Below are positions 1-10,249 of a DNA stretch of 64,000 nucleotides, piece by piece (the stretch's first letter is position 1; every line of letters begins with the position of its first letter). Below the pieces are notes generated by a model. It saw only the letters and a program-made list of their open reading frames with translations. It ran no database searches and was not told where the DNA came from. Source of the stretch: Streptomyces sp. CMB-StM0423 (GTDB taxonomy: Bacteria > Actinomycetota > Actinomycetes > Streptomycetales > Streptomycetaceae); the NCBI RefSeq assembly GCF_002847285.1, contig NZ_CP025407.1:5645001-5709000 (forward strand), in the 5' to 3' direction. The translations under genes and the position numbers were made by a program.

Positions 1-15
1 GTGCGGCCGGGTCTG

Positions 16-612
16 TCAGGCGACGCCCAGCGCCGCCCGTCCCGCGAGGACCACGGCGGTGTGCCGCGCGACCCGCCCGCCCAGGTGCTCGGCGGTCGCG
101 ATGTCGGCCTTGTGCACCGCGTCGGTGCCCAGGTCGCCCATGGTGGCCGCGGCGGCGCCGTTGAAGTAGCCGAGGCGGTTGAGGTCGTTCTCGCTCTCGT
201 GGCTGAGGTGCCAGCCGGGCGCGAGGCCGAGGTTGACCCAGTGCATCTGGTGCTGGGCGGCGAGGGTCGCGAAGTACCCGAGGGTGATGTGCTTGTCGCC
301 GGCCTTGCACGACGAGTGCGTGAAGCCCGCCCCGATCTTGTCCTTCCAGGACTGCTTCGACCAGCGCGTGCTGGTCGACTCGGCGAAGACGTGGAACGCG
401 CCGGAGGCGGAGCCCATGAGCGTCGGCGCCCCGAACACGATGGCGTCCGCGGCGTCCAGCGTCTCCCAGTCGCCGTCCTGCATCTCCTCGACGAGCACCA
501 TGGCCACCGTGCCGCCCGCCGCCTCGGCGCCGGCCCTGACGGCCTCCGCCAGCACGTGGGTGTGTCCGCGGCGCGAGTGGTAGGCGATCGCGATGCTGGG
601 TGACGTGTCCAT
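16..612 (-). CDS. Flavodoxin-family (WrbA-like) NAD(P)H oxidoreductase
   Basis: The product is 198 residues with a flavodoxin fold, so it probably binds FMN and reduces quinones or similar substrates in the cytosol. The N-terminal strand is followed at once by a phosphate-binding loop (YHSRRGHT, about residues 11-18), as in flavodoxin/WrbA proteins. The second flavin loop is probably the GAPTLMGSASGAF segment near residue 61, and a Y-F-N-G segment lies near residue 148. Length matches the WrbA family (about 200). The ATG at 612 begins the conserved first strand. It is a single gene; the next gene in the same direction starts 138 bp upstream. The exact substrate cannot be told from sequence. 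General family assignment is firm; WrbA versus another FMN reductase is not. Confidence 0.85.
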   Translation of the reverse strand: MDTSPSIAIAYHSRRGHTHVLAEAVRAGAEAAGGTVAMVLVEEMQDGDWETLDAADAIVFGAPTLMGSASGAFHVFAESTSTRWSKQSWKDKIGAGFTHSSCKAGDKHITLGYFATLAAQHQMHWVNLGLAPGWHLSHESENDLNRLGYFNGAAAATMGDLGTDAVHKADIATAEHLGGRVARHTAVVLAGRAALGVA

Positions 613-750
613 CGAGTGGTTCCCCCGTTACCGGTCCATGGCCGATGCCTTAAAGGGCCAGGATCGGGCCGGGAGGTTGGCCGAGACTAACCCCTGACTT
701 GACGCCCACTTGGCGCGGCGGCGCGCGGGGAAGGGGGCGGTCCCGGCCGC

Positions 751-1752
751 TCATCCGTGGCCGCTCTCGTAGTGCGCGCGGAGGAGGTCCAAACCCCAGT
801 CGTGGCGCGTGTGGCGCCATACGGAGTGGGCGTGGTTGCCGTCGTCCTGGGTGTTGTCGTACTCGACGAGGAAGTCGGGGGCGCGTACGCAGTAGTAGTG
901 CCGGTCGCCCGGGGCGAGGCCGCCGGCCCAGGCGAAGGAGAGCCGCTCCAGGCCCCCGGCCACGGTGTCCGACCAGCATGCGCGCGCGTACTCCTCGGGT
1001 GCCCGGGCCAGGTAGCGGCGGACCAGGCGCTCCAGCAGCGCTTGCTGGGCGGGTGTCATGGCCGCGTACGGCAGGCCCGGCGGCAGCAGGTCCGGGTCGG
1101 CGAAGGGGTCGGCGCGGGTGAGGATGTCGTCCGGGGGCTCCGCCGCGTAGACCGCCGTGCTGCGGGCGGCGGTGTCCAGGTCCGTGACCAGTTCCCGGGC
1201 CAGGTCCTCCTCGGGGCCCAGCAGCCGCCCTGCCCGCGGTCCCGAGGTGACCAGCGCGGGCTCGGAGCCGACGAAGTGCGGGGTCACCCGCAGCCCGGCG
1301 GGCGTGATCAGCACGTGTACGGCCAGGTGGTGGCCGTTCATCCGCCAGCCCCACGGTCCTTCGCCGTCCGGGTCGCCGAGCAGCCGCAGCCAGTAGCGGT
1401 CGGGCCCGGGGCGGCCGACCAGCTCGCGGCGGTGGCGCTCCACCTCGATCGCCCCGGCCGCCAGCCGCCCGCCGTGCGCGCTGTGCGCCGCGGCGAGCAG
1501 CGCGTCGACGGCCGCGCGCTGGTCGCCGTCCAGCTCCTCGGTGGACAGGCCGGGGCGGGGTCCTGGCACGTACGTCCACTCGCGCAGCTCGGGCGCGTCC
1601 AGCCGGGCGGGCCCGGCGCGCAGCTCCCGCACCTGCTCGGGCGCCAGCACCGACAGCAGCGCCTGCGCGGCCTCCCGCATCCGCGCCGCGGTCGCCGGCG
1701 CGCCGGCTTGCCCCGTCCCGGCTGCCGCCGCTGTTCCGTCGGACCCGCCCAC
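751..1752 (-). CDS. DUF3500 family protein
   Basis: A 333-residue soluble protein with no signal peptide or membrane segment. The layout fits DUF3500 proteins: a long helical N-terminus (AAQALLSVL...), a central W-x-M-N-G-H-H-L segment near residue 135, and a C-terminal HYYCVRAPDFLVEYDNTQ stretch followed by histidines and the terminal HDWG motif. The conserved histidines and acidic residues suggest metal binding, but no activity is established for the family, so none is assigned. The GTG start at 1752 has an AGGAGG five bases upstream. It lies directly downstream of the GH30 gene on the same strand, but a strong terminator hairpin separates them, so it is probably its own unit. Confidence 0.75.
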   Translation of the reverse strand: MGGSDGTAAAAGTGQAGAPATAARMREAAQALLSVLAPEQVRELRAGPARLDAPELREWTYVPGPRPGLSTEELDGDQRAAVDALLAAAHSAHGGRLAAGAIEVERHRRELVGRPGPDRYWLRLLGDPDGEGPWGWRMNGHHLAVHVLITPAGLRVTPHFVGSEPALVTSGPRAGRLLGPEEDLARELVTDLDTAARSTAVYAAEPPDDILTRADPFADPDLLPPGLPYAAMTPAQQALLERLVRRYLARAPEEYARACWSDTVAGGLERLSFAWAGGLAPGDRHYYCVRAPDFLVEYDNTQDDGNHAHSVWRHTRHDWGLDLLRAHYESGHG

Positions 1753-1774
1753 CCGTTCCTCCTGCCCGTCACAC

Positions 1775-1803
1775 GGTCACCGGGGGCGGCGCCCCCGGTG
1801 ACC
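1775..1803 (-). terminator. Hairpin terminator after the GH30 gene
   Basis: A perfect 13-bp inverted repeat, GGTCACCGGGGGC and its complement, closes a GGC loop. It sits 36 bases past the stop codon of the GH30 gene and just before the ribosome-binding site of the DUF3500 gene. There is no U-run, as is usual for Streptomyces terminators. Confidence 0.75.
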
Positions 1804-1838
1804 CATGGTGCAGTACGCGCGCTGCGCGCGGGCGGGGC

Positions 1839-3770
1839 TCACGCCGCGTTGAGCGTCCACTTCTGGTTGGCGCCGCCCGTACACGACCAGATCTGCGTCT
1901 TCGTGCCGTCCGCGGAGGTGTTGCCCGTGACGTCGAGGCACTTCCCCGAGCCCGCCCCCACGACGTCGTGGGTCACGGGATCGTACGACCACTGCTGCGC
2001 CGCCGTGCCGTTGCAGCCGTAGAGCTGGACGACGGTGCCGTTCGCCGTGGCCGCGCCGGCGACGTCCAGGCACTTGCCGAGCGCCCGTACGGTGCCGTCC
2101 GCGCCCACGGTCCAGCGCTGCGCGGTGCTGCCGTTGCAGCCGTAGATCTGCACGGGGGTGCCGTCCGCGGTGGCGCCGCCGGCGACGTCGAGGCACTTGC
2201 CGGCGATGCCGGTCAGCGTGCCCGTGCCCGTACCGGGTGCGGTGCCGGAGGGGGTGCCTGACCAGGTGAACGTGGCGGTGGTGCGGGCGGGCAGGGAGTA
2301 GACGAAGGACTGGCTGCCCCAGTCGACGCGTACGGAGCGCGCGGAAGTGCCGCCGTTGTGGGCGATCAGGGCCTTGGAGCCGTCCGGGTTCCGCCAGGCC
2401 ACGTTCTGCACCGTGCTGCTCGCCGTGGAGGAGATGCGATGGGCGCCGGGCTTCACGAACTTGGTGAGGTGGCCGGTGGTGTAGTACTCGATGGTGTTGT
2501 CGACCTGACCCGCCCGCGGGCCGCCCTCCTGCACCGTGACCAGGCCCGTGCAGGTGCCGCAGCCGCCGTTGTGCGGGCCCATGTTCTGGTTGAGCGCGAG
2601 GCTCCACTTGACCACGCTGCCGCTCCAGTTGCGGGTGTAGTTGACGATGTCGGCCATGTCCTCGTTGTGCTGGTTGCCGATCCAGGTGCCGCCGGAGTGC
2701 TCGGTGCTGAACTGCGGGACGTTCGGGTACTGCTGGTGCACCTGGCTGCCGACGGCGGGGTCGCCGGCGTAGCCGTGCCAGGCGATGCCGCCGAAGAGCG
2801 GGTCGTTGCGCACCCCGGCGTCGGCGAGGATGGCCTGCCCGATCTGGCCGTAGTCGCCGTAGTTCCAGTCGTGCACGAGGACCTTGGTGGTGAGGCCGGC
2901 CGCGCGGAACGCCGGGTAGACGTGGTTCTTGGTGAACTCGATCAGGCCGGAGGAGTTCCAGCTCATGCCGGGGTAGTTCATGGCGGTGGGGTTGCCCGCC
3001 TGGCAGCAGTTGGGCTCGTTCTGCACCGAGATGTAGTCGACCTTGACTCCCGCGGCCTGGTAGCTCTGCACGTACTTGACCAGGTACTGGGCGTACATGG
3101 GGTAGTACTCCCACTTCAGCCAGCCCATCTGGTCCATCCGGCCGTTGTCCTTCATCCACCCCGGCGCGCTCCACGGCACGCCCTTCACGCGCAGCGCGGG
3201 GTTGAGCTGCTTGGCCTGGGCGGTGAGCAGCCGGACGTTCGTGTCGTAGCCGTTGGTGCCGAAGTCGTCCAGGGTGCAGCAGGTGTCGTCGAGCGAGACG
3301 TGCCCGGGCCTGGACAGGTCGGAGGCGCCGATCGGGTTGCGGACGAAGGAGAGCCCGATGCCGTCGGTCGGCGAGAACAGCCGGCGCATGACGGCGTCGC
3401 GGGTCTCGGCGCTGACCGGGCCGCCGCGCAGCAGGTACGCGGTGGTGTCGGTGATCGAGGCGCCGCCGCCCTCGAACTGCTGGTACGTCGTGCCCTCGTC
3501 GACCCGGATCGTCTGGTCCGCGCCGCCGCCGGCCGGGCCGAAGGCGAGCGGCGCCTGCTGCTGGAGGCCGCGGGTGACGTTGCGGCCGCCGGAGTCGGAG
3601 GTGGTGGTGAGCCACACGTCGACGCGCTCGCCGGCCGCGGCGGCCCGCGGGGCCAGTCCGGGGGCGGCGAGGAGGGCGGTGGCCAGCAGCAGGACGGCGG
3701 CGAGCAGCGCCGGCAGGCGGTGGCCGGGGGAGTGGGGGGTGCGGGGGTGGAGCCTGGGTGACGGGATCAT
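1839..3770 (-). CDS. Secreted GH30 glycoside hydrolase with ricin-B (CBM13) lectin
   Basis: A 643-residue secreted polysaccharide-degrading enzyme. Residues 1-46 are a signal peptide (basic start, Leu/Ala core, A-A-A-A-G cleavage region). The catalytic GH30 barrel follows: it opens with the family's Y-Q-Q-F-E-G-G-G-A-S segment near residue 92. The acid/base Glu is in Q-N-E-P-N (about residue 252) and the likely nucleophile is in F-S-T-E-H-S-G-G (about 358). After a beta-sandwich comes a C-terminal beta-trefoil with three repeats of G-K-C-L-D-V ... Q-x-W (AQRW, AQQW, NQKW), the CBM13 pattern that binds galactose, xylose or similar residues. The substrate (beta-1,6-galactan, xylan or glucan) cannot be decided here. 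Transcribed alone; AT-richer promoter DNA lies at 3830-3870 and a terminator follows. Confidence 0.9.
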   Translation of the reverse strand: MIPSPRLHPRTPHSPGHRLPALLAAVLLLATALLAAPGLAPRAAAAGERVDVWLTTTSDSGGRNVTRGLQQQAPLAFGPAGGGADQTIRVDEGTTYQQFEGGGASITDTTAYLLRGGPVSAETRDAVMRRLFSPTDGIGLSFVRNPIGASDLSRPGHVSLDDTCCTLDDFGTNGYDTNVRLLTAQAKQLNPALRVKGVPWSAPGWMKDNGRMDQMGWLKWEYYPMYAQYLVKYVQSYQAAGVKVDYISVQNEPNCCQAGNPTAMNYPGMSWNSSGLIEFTKNHVYPAFRAAGLTTKVLVHDWNYGDYGQIGQAILADAGVRNDPLFGGIAWHGYAGDPAVGSQVHQQYPNVPQFSTEHSGGTWIGNQHNEDMADIVNYTRNWSGSVVKWSLALNQNMGPHNGGCGTCTGLVTVQEGGPRAGQVDNTIEYYTTGHLTKFVKPGAHRISSTASSTVQNVAWRNPDGSKALIAHNGGTSARSVRVDWGSQSFVYSLPARTTATFTWSGTPSGTAPGTGTGTLTGIAGKCLDVAGGATADGTPVQIYGCNGSTAQRWTVGADGTVRALGKCLDVAGAATANGTVVQLYGCNGTAAQQWSYDPVTHDVVGAGSGKCLDVTGNTSADGTKTQIWSCTGGANQKWTLNAA

Positions 3771-3964
3771 GGTGTGCCCTCTCGTGGAGGAGTGCCCGTG
3801 CCTTCGGAAGCTGAAGGGTTTGCGGCTCGACAGGCTTATTTCACGGCGTGATTAAACTGATATGCCATGCTCGCGTCAAGAGGTCGGAATGCCTCCGTCC
3901 AGAAGTCGACGGCGGTACGCGCCCCGCCGCGCCACTCCGCCGCGACCGCCCTGCGGCGCCGGGC

Positions 3965-4504
3965 TCACCGCGCGCCCGCCCACCCGGCCGCGGCCACGAC
4001 CTCCCCGGCGATCTCCGCCACCTTCCGCCCGTCCGTCCGCACCCGCACGGTGCCCGCGGCGGACCCCTCCGCCAGCCGCCGGGCCATGAGCGCGCTGCGC
4101 CGCACCTGCTCCGCCAGCTCCGAGCCCCGTTCGCGGCCTGCCAGCCGGGCGCGGGCGGTGGCGTCGGAGCCGGTGAGCAGGACGCGTACGAAGCGCGCGC
4201 CCTCGCCCAGGGCCCGCGAGTAGAGGCCGCTCTCGCTGGCCAGGACGCAGGCGGTGTTGGTGTAGATCAGCCGCCGGCAGCCGAGCGCGGCGTAGGTGCC
4301 CCAGACCGCCGCGAGGTTGCGCTCGGTGACCAGCGCGCGGTGCGGGTCGCCGGGCGGAGCGGGGTGGAGGTGGTCGAGGGCGTCGCCCTCGATCAGCGCG
4401 TGCCCGAGGTCCGCGGTGCGCAGGAGGGCCGAGACCTCGTAGCCGACGGTGGACTTGCCCACCCCGGACCGGCCGCCGATGAGCAGCACTTCGGTGATCG
4501 TCAC
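3965..4504 (-). CDS. P-loop ATP-binding protein, small-molecule kinase-like
   Basis: A 179-residue single-domain P-loop NTPase. Walker A is G-G-R-S-G-V-G-K-S-T at about residues 9-18. A gate aspartate is in the I-E-G-D-A-L-D-H segment near residue 39, and an Arg-rich lid region follows near residue 120. Size and layout are like chloramphenicol phosphotransferase, gluconate kinase and shikimate kinase relatives, but no substrate motif allows a choice. I place the start at the GTG at 4504, giving V-T-I-T-E-V-L-L-I-G-G, because the upstream in-frame extension to an ATG at 4624 is low-complexity and would overlap the promoter space of the divergent UvrA-like gene. Stands alone. Confidence 0.7.
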   Translation of the reverse strand: MTITEVLLIGGRSGVGKSTVGYEVSALLRTADLGHALIEGDALDHLHPAPPGDPHRALVTERNLAAVWGTYAALGCRRLIYTNTACVLASESGLYSRALGEGARFVRVLLTGSDATARARLAGRERGSELAEQVRRSALMARRLAEGSAAGTVRVRTDGRKVAEIAGEVVAAAGWAGAR

Positions 4505-4701
4505 CCGCGGAGCCTGCCACCGGCCGCGCCGGGTGTCACCCGGATTACCGGGCGCCGCCGCACCCGCCGCCGATCCCCGCGTGGCCGGGCTGCCGGGCAC
4601 CGGGACCGGCCGCTCCGGCCGCATTGTCAGAGGGACGTTCTAGGGTGGCGGAGACCGCCGGCCGAGGAGCCGCGCGACCACTGACACACGGAGAGACGAG
4701 C

Positions 4702-7083
<2,382 letters not shown>

Positions 7084-7150
7084 CGCGGCGGCGGGGACGG
7101 ATACGCGAAGCCGCAGGCCGCAGGCCGGAGATGCGGAGGGAGGTGGGGGA

Positions 7151-7570
7151 GTGAGGCTGGACGACCTCGTCCGGCTGCGCCGGGCCCGGGACGCGATGGA
7201 CCGCGACTACGCGCGCCCGCTGGACGTGGCGGAGCTGGCGCGGGTCGCGCTCATGTCGCCCGGCCACTTCTCCCGCAGCTTCCGCGCCGCGTACGGGGAG
7301 ACGCCGTACAGCTATCTGATGACGCGCCGGATCGAGCGCGCCAAGGCGCTGCTGCGGCGCGGCGACCTGTCGGTGACCGAGGTGTGCTTCGCGGTCGGCT
7401 GTTCCTCGCTGGGGTCGTTCAGCTCGCGCTTCACCGAGCTGGTCGGCGAGAGCCCGAGCGCCTACCGGGCCCGTACCCACGACGACGGCGCCGCCGTCCC
7501 CGCCTGCCTCGCCAAGATCCACACGCGGCCGGTGCGGAAGCGGGGGGCGCCGCCTCCTCCGGTAGCGTGA
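7151..7570 (+). CDS. AraC-family transcriptional regulator, DNA-binding domain only
   Basis: A 139-residue protein made almost entirely of the double helix-turn-helix AraC domain. The first HTH covers L-D-V-A-E-L-A-R-V-A-L-M-S-P-G-H-F-S-R near residues 24-42 and the second covers S-V-T-E-V-C-F-A-V-G-C-S-S-L-G-S-F. There is no sensing domain, only a basic tail. Such short AraC proteins are commonly paired with a VOC gene, exactly as here: the VOC gene begins 5 bp downstream. GTG start at 7151 follows GGAGGGAGGTGGGGGA. It probably controls the VOC gene and perhaps the UvrA-like gene 67 bp upstream. The inducer is unknown. Confidence 0.88.
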   Translation: MRLDDLVRLRRARDAMDRDYARPLDVAELARVALMSPGHFSRSFRAAYGETPYSYLMTRRIERAKALLRRGDLSVTEVCFAVGCSSLGSFSSRFTELVGESPSAYRARTHDDGAAVPACLAKIHTRPVRKRGAPPPPVA

Positions 7571-7575
7571 GCCGC

Positions 7576-7992
7576 ATGGGAATCGTGCTCTCGCAGTGCT
7601 TCATCGCCGTCGACGACCACGACAAAGCCCTGGCCTTCTACCGCGACGTCCTCGGTCTGGAGGTCCGCAACGACGTCGAGTTCGAGGGCACCCGCTGGGT
7701 GACCGTGGGGTCGCCCGAGCAGCCCGGCGTGAACATCGTCCTCGAACCGCCGGCGGCCGACCCGCAGGCCACGCCCGCGGACCGGGACGCCATGGCGCGG
7801 CTGCTGGCGAAGGGCCTGCTGTACGGCGTCATCTTCACCACCGACGACGTCGACGCGACGTTCGCGCGCATCGCCGCCTCCGGCGCGGAGGTGCTGCAGG
7901 AGCCGGTCGACCAGCCCTTCGGGGTACGGGACTGCGCGTTCCGCGACCCGGCGGGCAACCTGCTCCGCTTCAGCCAGCCGCCCCGCGCCTGA
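7576..7992 (+). CDS. VOC (glyoxalase/bleomycin-resistance) superfamily protein
   Basis: A 138-residue two-module VOC protein. The first beta-alpha-beta-beta-beta module begins S-Q-C-F-I-A-V-D-D-H-D-K-A-L-A-F-Y-R-D-V-L-G-L, the classic VOC opening. The second module includes G-V-I-F-T-T-D-D-V and ends with the family's typical F-R-D-P-A-G-N-L-L-R-F. Members bind a divalent metal and either act on small electrophiles or sequester drugs. The ATG at 7576 is 5 bp after the AraC stop codon, so the two are co-transcribed. Together with the UvrA-like ATPase this suggests resistance to a small DNA-active compound, which is inference only. Confidence 0.88.
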   Translation: MGIVLSQCFIAVDDHDKALAFYRDVLGLEVRNDVEFEGTRWVTVGSPEQPGVNIVLEPPAADPQATPADRDAMARLLAKGLLYGVIFTTDDVDATFARIAASGAEVLQEPVDQPFGVRDCAFRDPAGNLLRFSQPPRA

Positions 7993-8015
7993 CCCCGCCC
8001 GGCCGGCGCGCGCCG

Positions 8016-8657
8016 CTAGCGCGCGCCCTCCAGCCGGGCCGAGCGGGCCGCGGCGGCCTCCGCGACCCGGCGGCTCTCCCGCGCGGTGCGCTCGGCGTCC
8101 GCCACCCGCTCGCGGGCCTTCTCCACCTGCCAGTGCGCCGCGTCCCGCGCCGCGCTCGCCGCCTCCATCTCCCGCTCCAGCACGGCGATGTACTCCTGGG
8201 CCTGGCGCAGCCCGGCCTCGGCCCTGGCCCGCTGCTGCTCGGCCTGGCGCACCTCGCCGTCCAGCCGGACGGCCTGCCACTGCGCCTCCTCGGCCTCCTG
8301 GCGCGCGCTGAGCATCTCCAGGAAGCCGGCCAGGTTCCGCACCGCACCGGCCATCTGCTGGAGCATGAACGCGGCGGCCGCCACGTCGTGCACCTCGAAG
8401 TTGTTGGCGCTGCCGGTCTCGTCCGACACCCGCAGGAACGGCCGCCCGGGGCTGCCGTCGGTCAACGAGTACGCGCACAGATCCACATCGAACCCCACTG
8501 TCTGGCGCGGGTCGGCCCGCCCCTGGAACATCGCCCCGGCATTCCAGCCCAGGTGCAGTACCCGGGTCAGGTCGTCACCGAGAGCCCCGAAATGGTCTTC
8601 CGGTGAGTCGGCCATGTTGCACCACGGCGGACAGACGAATTGGAGGCATTCATCCAT
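8016..8657 (-). CDS. DUF6907-like CPPWC-motif protein with C-terminal coiled coil
   Basis: A 213-residue protein in two parts. The N-terminal ~110 residues start with C-P-P-W-C (residues 9-13) and resemble the actinomycete family described as DUF6907, which is common in Streptomyces and has no known function. The C-terminal ~100 residues are a long charged heptad-rich coiled coil (E-A-E-E-A-Q-W-Q ... R-E-M-E-A-A). ATG at 8657 puts C-P-P-W-C close to the N-terminus, as in relatives. No signal peptide. Such proteins are frequently near regulatory genes; here the neighbours do not clarify the role. Function not assigned. Confidence 0.65.
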   Translation of the reverse strand: MDECLQFVCPPWCNMADSPEDHFGALGDDLTRVLHLGWNAGAMFQGRADPRQTVGFDVDLCAYSLTDGSPGRPFLRVSDETGSANNFEVHDVAAAAFMLQQMAGAVRNLAGFLEMLSARQEAEEAQWQAVRLDGEVRQAEQQRARAEAGLRQAQEYIAVLEREMEAASAARDAAHWQVEKARERVADAERTARESRRVAEAAAARSARLEGAR

Positions 8658-8857
8658 GACGGTCACCCTCTTCGTATCGTCACGAACCGCCCCCGACTGG
8701 AGTGTTGTCGCCCGCAGGGGGTAAGGGGCGCGGGAGTGCCGATGACGCGGGGTGTCGAACTCGCCGCGCACGAACCGGTGATGGCGGTGCCCGCGGCCCG
8801 GGACGCACCTGCATGCGCATGCGTACGCAGGAGTAAGTCCCGTGCCGCAAAGGGGAG

Positions 8858-10249
8858 TTACTTGTCGGCGAGCGCCCGGTCCACGAGCGCGCCGGCCGCG
8901 CCGGTGTACGACGCGGGGTCGAGGAGCGCCGCCAGCGCCGGTTCGTCGAAGTGTTCGGCGATCGCGGGCACGGCCGCGAGGATCCCCGGCAGGCCCGCGC
9001 CCGTACGCTCCGATTCCGCCGCCGCGTCGGTGAGCAACTGCTTCGCGCGCGCCTTGCCGAGCAGTGGCGCGAGTACCGCCGCGAGGCGCTCGGAGGTGAC
9101 GAGGTTCTCCGTCAGCCGCATGTTGGCGCGCATGCGCTCGGGCCTGACCTGAAGCCCCTCCGCCAGCTCGACCGCGGTGTGCGCCGCGCCGCCCGCCAGC
9201 CGCAGGCACTCGCGCAGCAGGTGCCACTCGGCGTGCCACGCGCCGGCGGAGCGCTCGTCCTCGGTGACCATGCACTGTGTGACCGCGGCGGCCAGCGCCG
9301 GGACCTGGAGGGAGGCGCTGCGGATCAGGGTGGCGAGGACCGGGTTCCGCTTGTGCGGCATCGCGGAGGAGCCGCCGCGCCCCGCCACCGCGGGCTCGGC
9401 CACCTCGGCGACCTCGGTCCTGCCGAGGGACTGCACGTCGACGGCGATCTTGCCGAGCGCCCCGGCGACGAGGGCGGTGACGGCCGCGACGTCGGCGATC
9501 GGGGTGCGCAGCACGTGCCAGGGCAGGGTGGCGGGCGCGAGTCCGGTCTCGTCGGCGAACGCCGCGGTCAGCCGCTCGACGTATGCGCCGGAGTCCTCCG
9601 TGCCCGCGCCGTCCAGGGCCGCGTATTCCAGGTACCCGGCCAGCGTGCCCGCCGCCCCGCCGAGCGACACGGGCAGCCCGCCGGCCAGCACCCGCTCCAG
9701 TCGCTCGGCCGCGTCCAGCACCAGCGCCCGCCAGCCTGCGGCCTTCAGCCCGAACGTCGTCGGCACCGCGTGCAGCGTCAGGGTCCGCCCGGCCATCAGC
9801 GTGTCGCGGTGCCCGGCCGCCAGCTCCGCCAGGGCGCCCGCGGTGCGCAGCAGGTCGGCGTGGACGAGGCGCAGCGCCCGGTCGCACACCAGCATCGCGC
9901 CGGTGTCGAAGACGTCCTGGCTGGTCGAGCCCCGGTGCACGTACTCGGCGGCCGCGGGGTCGTGTTCGGCCACCACCCCGCTGAGCGCCTTGACCAGCCC
10001 GACCACCGGGTTGGCCGTCTCGCGGGCGGCGCAGGCGAGCGCGCGCAGGTCGAGCAGCTCGGCGCGGGCCGCGCCGGTGATCGCGGCGGCGGCGGTCGCG
10101 GGCATGGTGCCCGTACGGGCCTGGGCCCGCGCCAGCGCCGCCTCGGCGTCCAGCATCGCCTGCAGCCACGCGCGGTCCGACACGGCGGCTTCGACGGGGG
10201 TGCCGGCCCGTACGGGGGACAGGAGGCCGGCGTCGAGGTCGGTGGTCAC
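8858..10249 (-). CDS. Fumarase/aspartase-superfamily lyase, CreD-like nitrosuccinate lyase candidate
   Basis: A 463-residue all-helical lyase of the fumarase/aspartase superfamily. Two superfamily regions are clear: H-R-G-S-T-S-Q-D (residues 105-112) and the signature G-S-S-A-M-P-H-K-R-N-P (293-303) that carries the catalytic serine loop. By overall type it looks like 3-carboxy-cis,cis-muconate cycloisomerase (PcaB), but no other protocatechuate gene is present. Instead its GTG start (10249, GAGGAG site) overlaps by 4 nt the stop of a PF13454-type FAD protein. This lyase/flavoprotein pair is the arrangement of CreD/CreE, where CreE oxidises aspartate to nitrosuccinate and CreD eliminates nitrite to give fumarate. 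Superfamily certain; nitrosuccinate lyase role inferred. Confidence 0.75.
   Translation of the reverse strand: MTTDLDAGLLSPVRAGTPVEAAVSDRAWLQAMLDAEAALARAQARTGTMPATAAAAITGAARAELLDLRALACAARETANPVVGLVKALSGVVAEHDPAAAEYVHRGSTSQDVFDTGAMLVCDRALRLVHADLLRTAGALAELAAGHRDTLMAGRTLTLHAVPTTFGLKAAGWRALVLDAAERLERVLAGGLPVSLGGAAGTLAGYLEYAALDGAGTEDSGAYVERLTAAFADETGLAPATLPWHVLRTPIADVAAVTALVAGALGKIAVDVQSLGRTEVAEVAEPAVAGRGGSSAMPHKRNPVLATLIRSASLQVPALAAAVTQCMVTEDERSAGAWHAEWHLLRECLRLAGGAAHTAVELAEGLQVRPERMRANMRLTENLVTSERLAAVLAPLLGKARAKQLLTDAAAESERTGAGLPGILAAVPAIAEHFDEPALAALLDPASYTGAAGALVDRALADK

Noticed and set aside
8858..10249. Protocatechuate-pathway role (PcaB) for the lyase
   Set aside because: No pcaHG, pcaC/D/L, pcaIJ or regulator is present, and the coupled partner gene encodes a PF13454 flavoprotein, which does not belong to that pathway.
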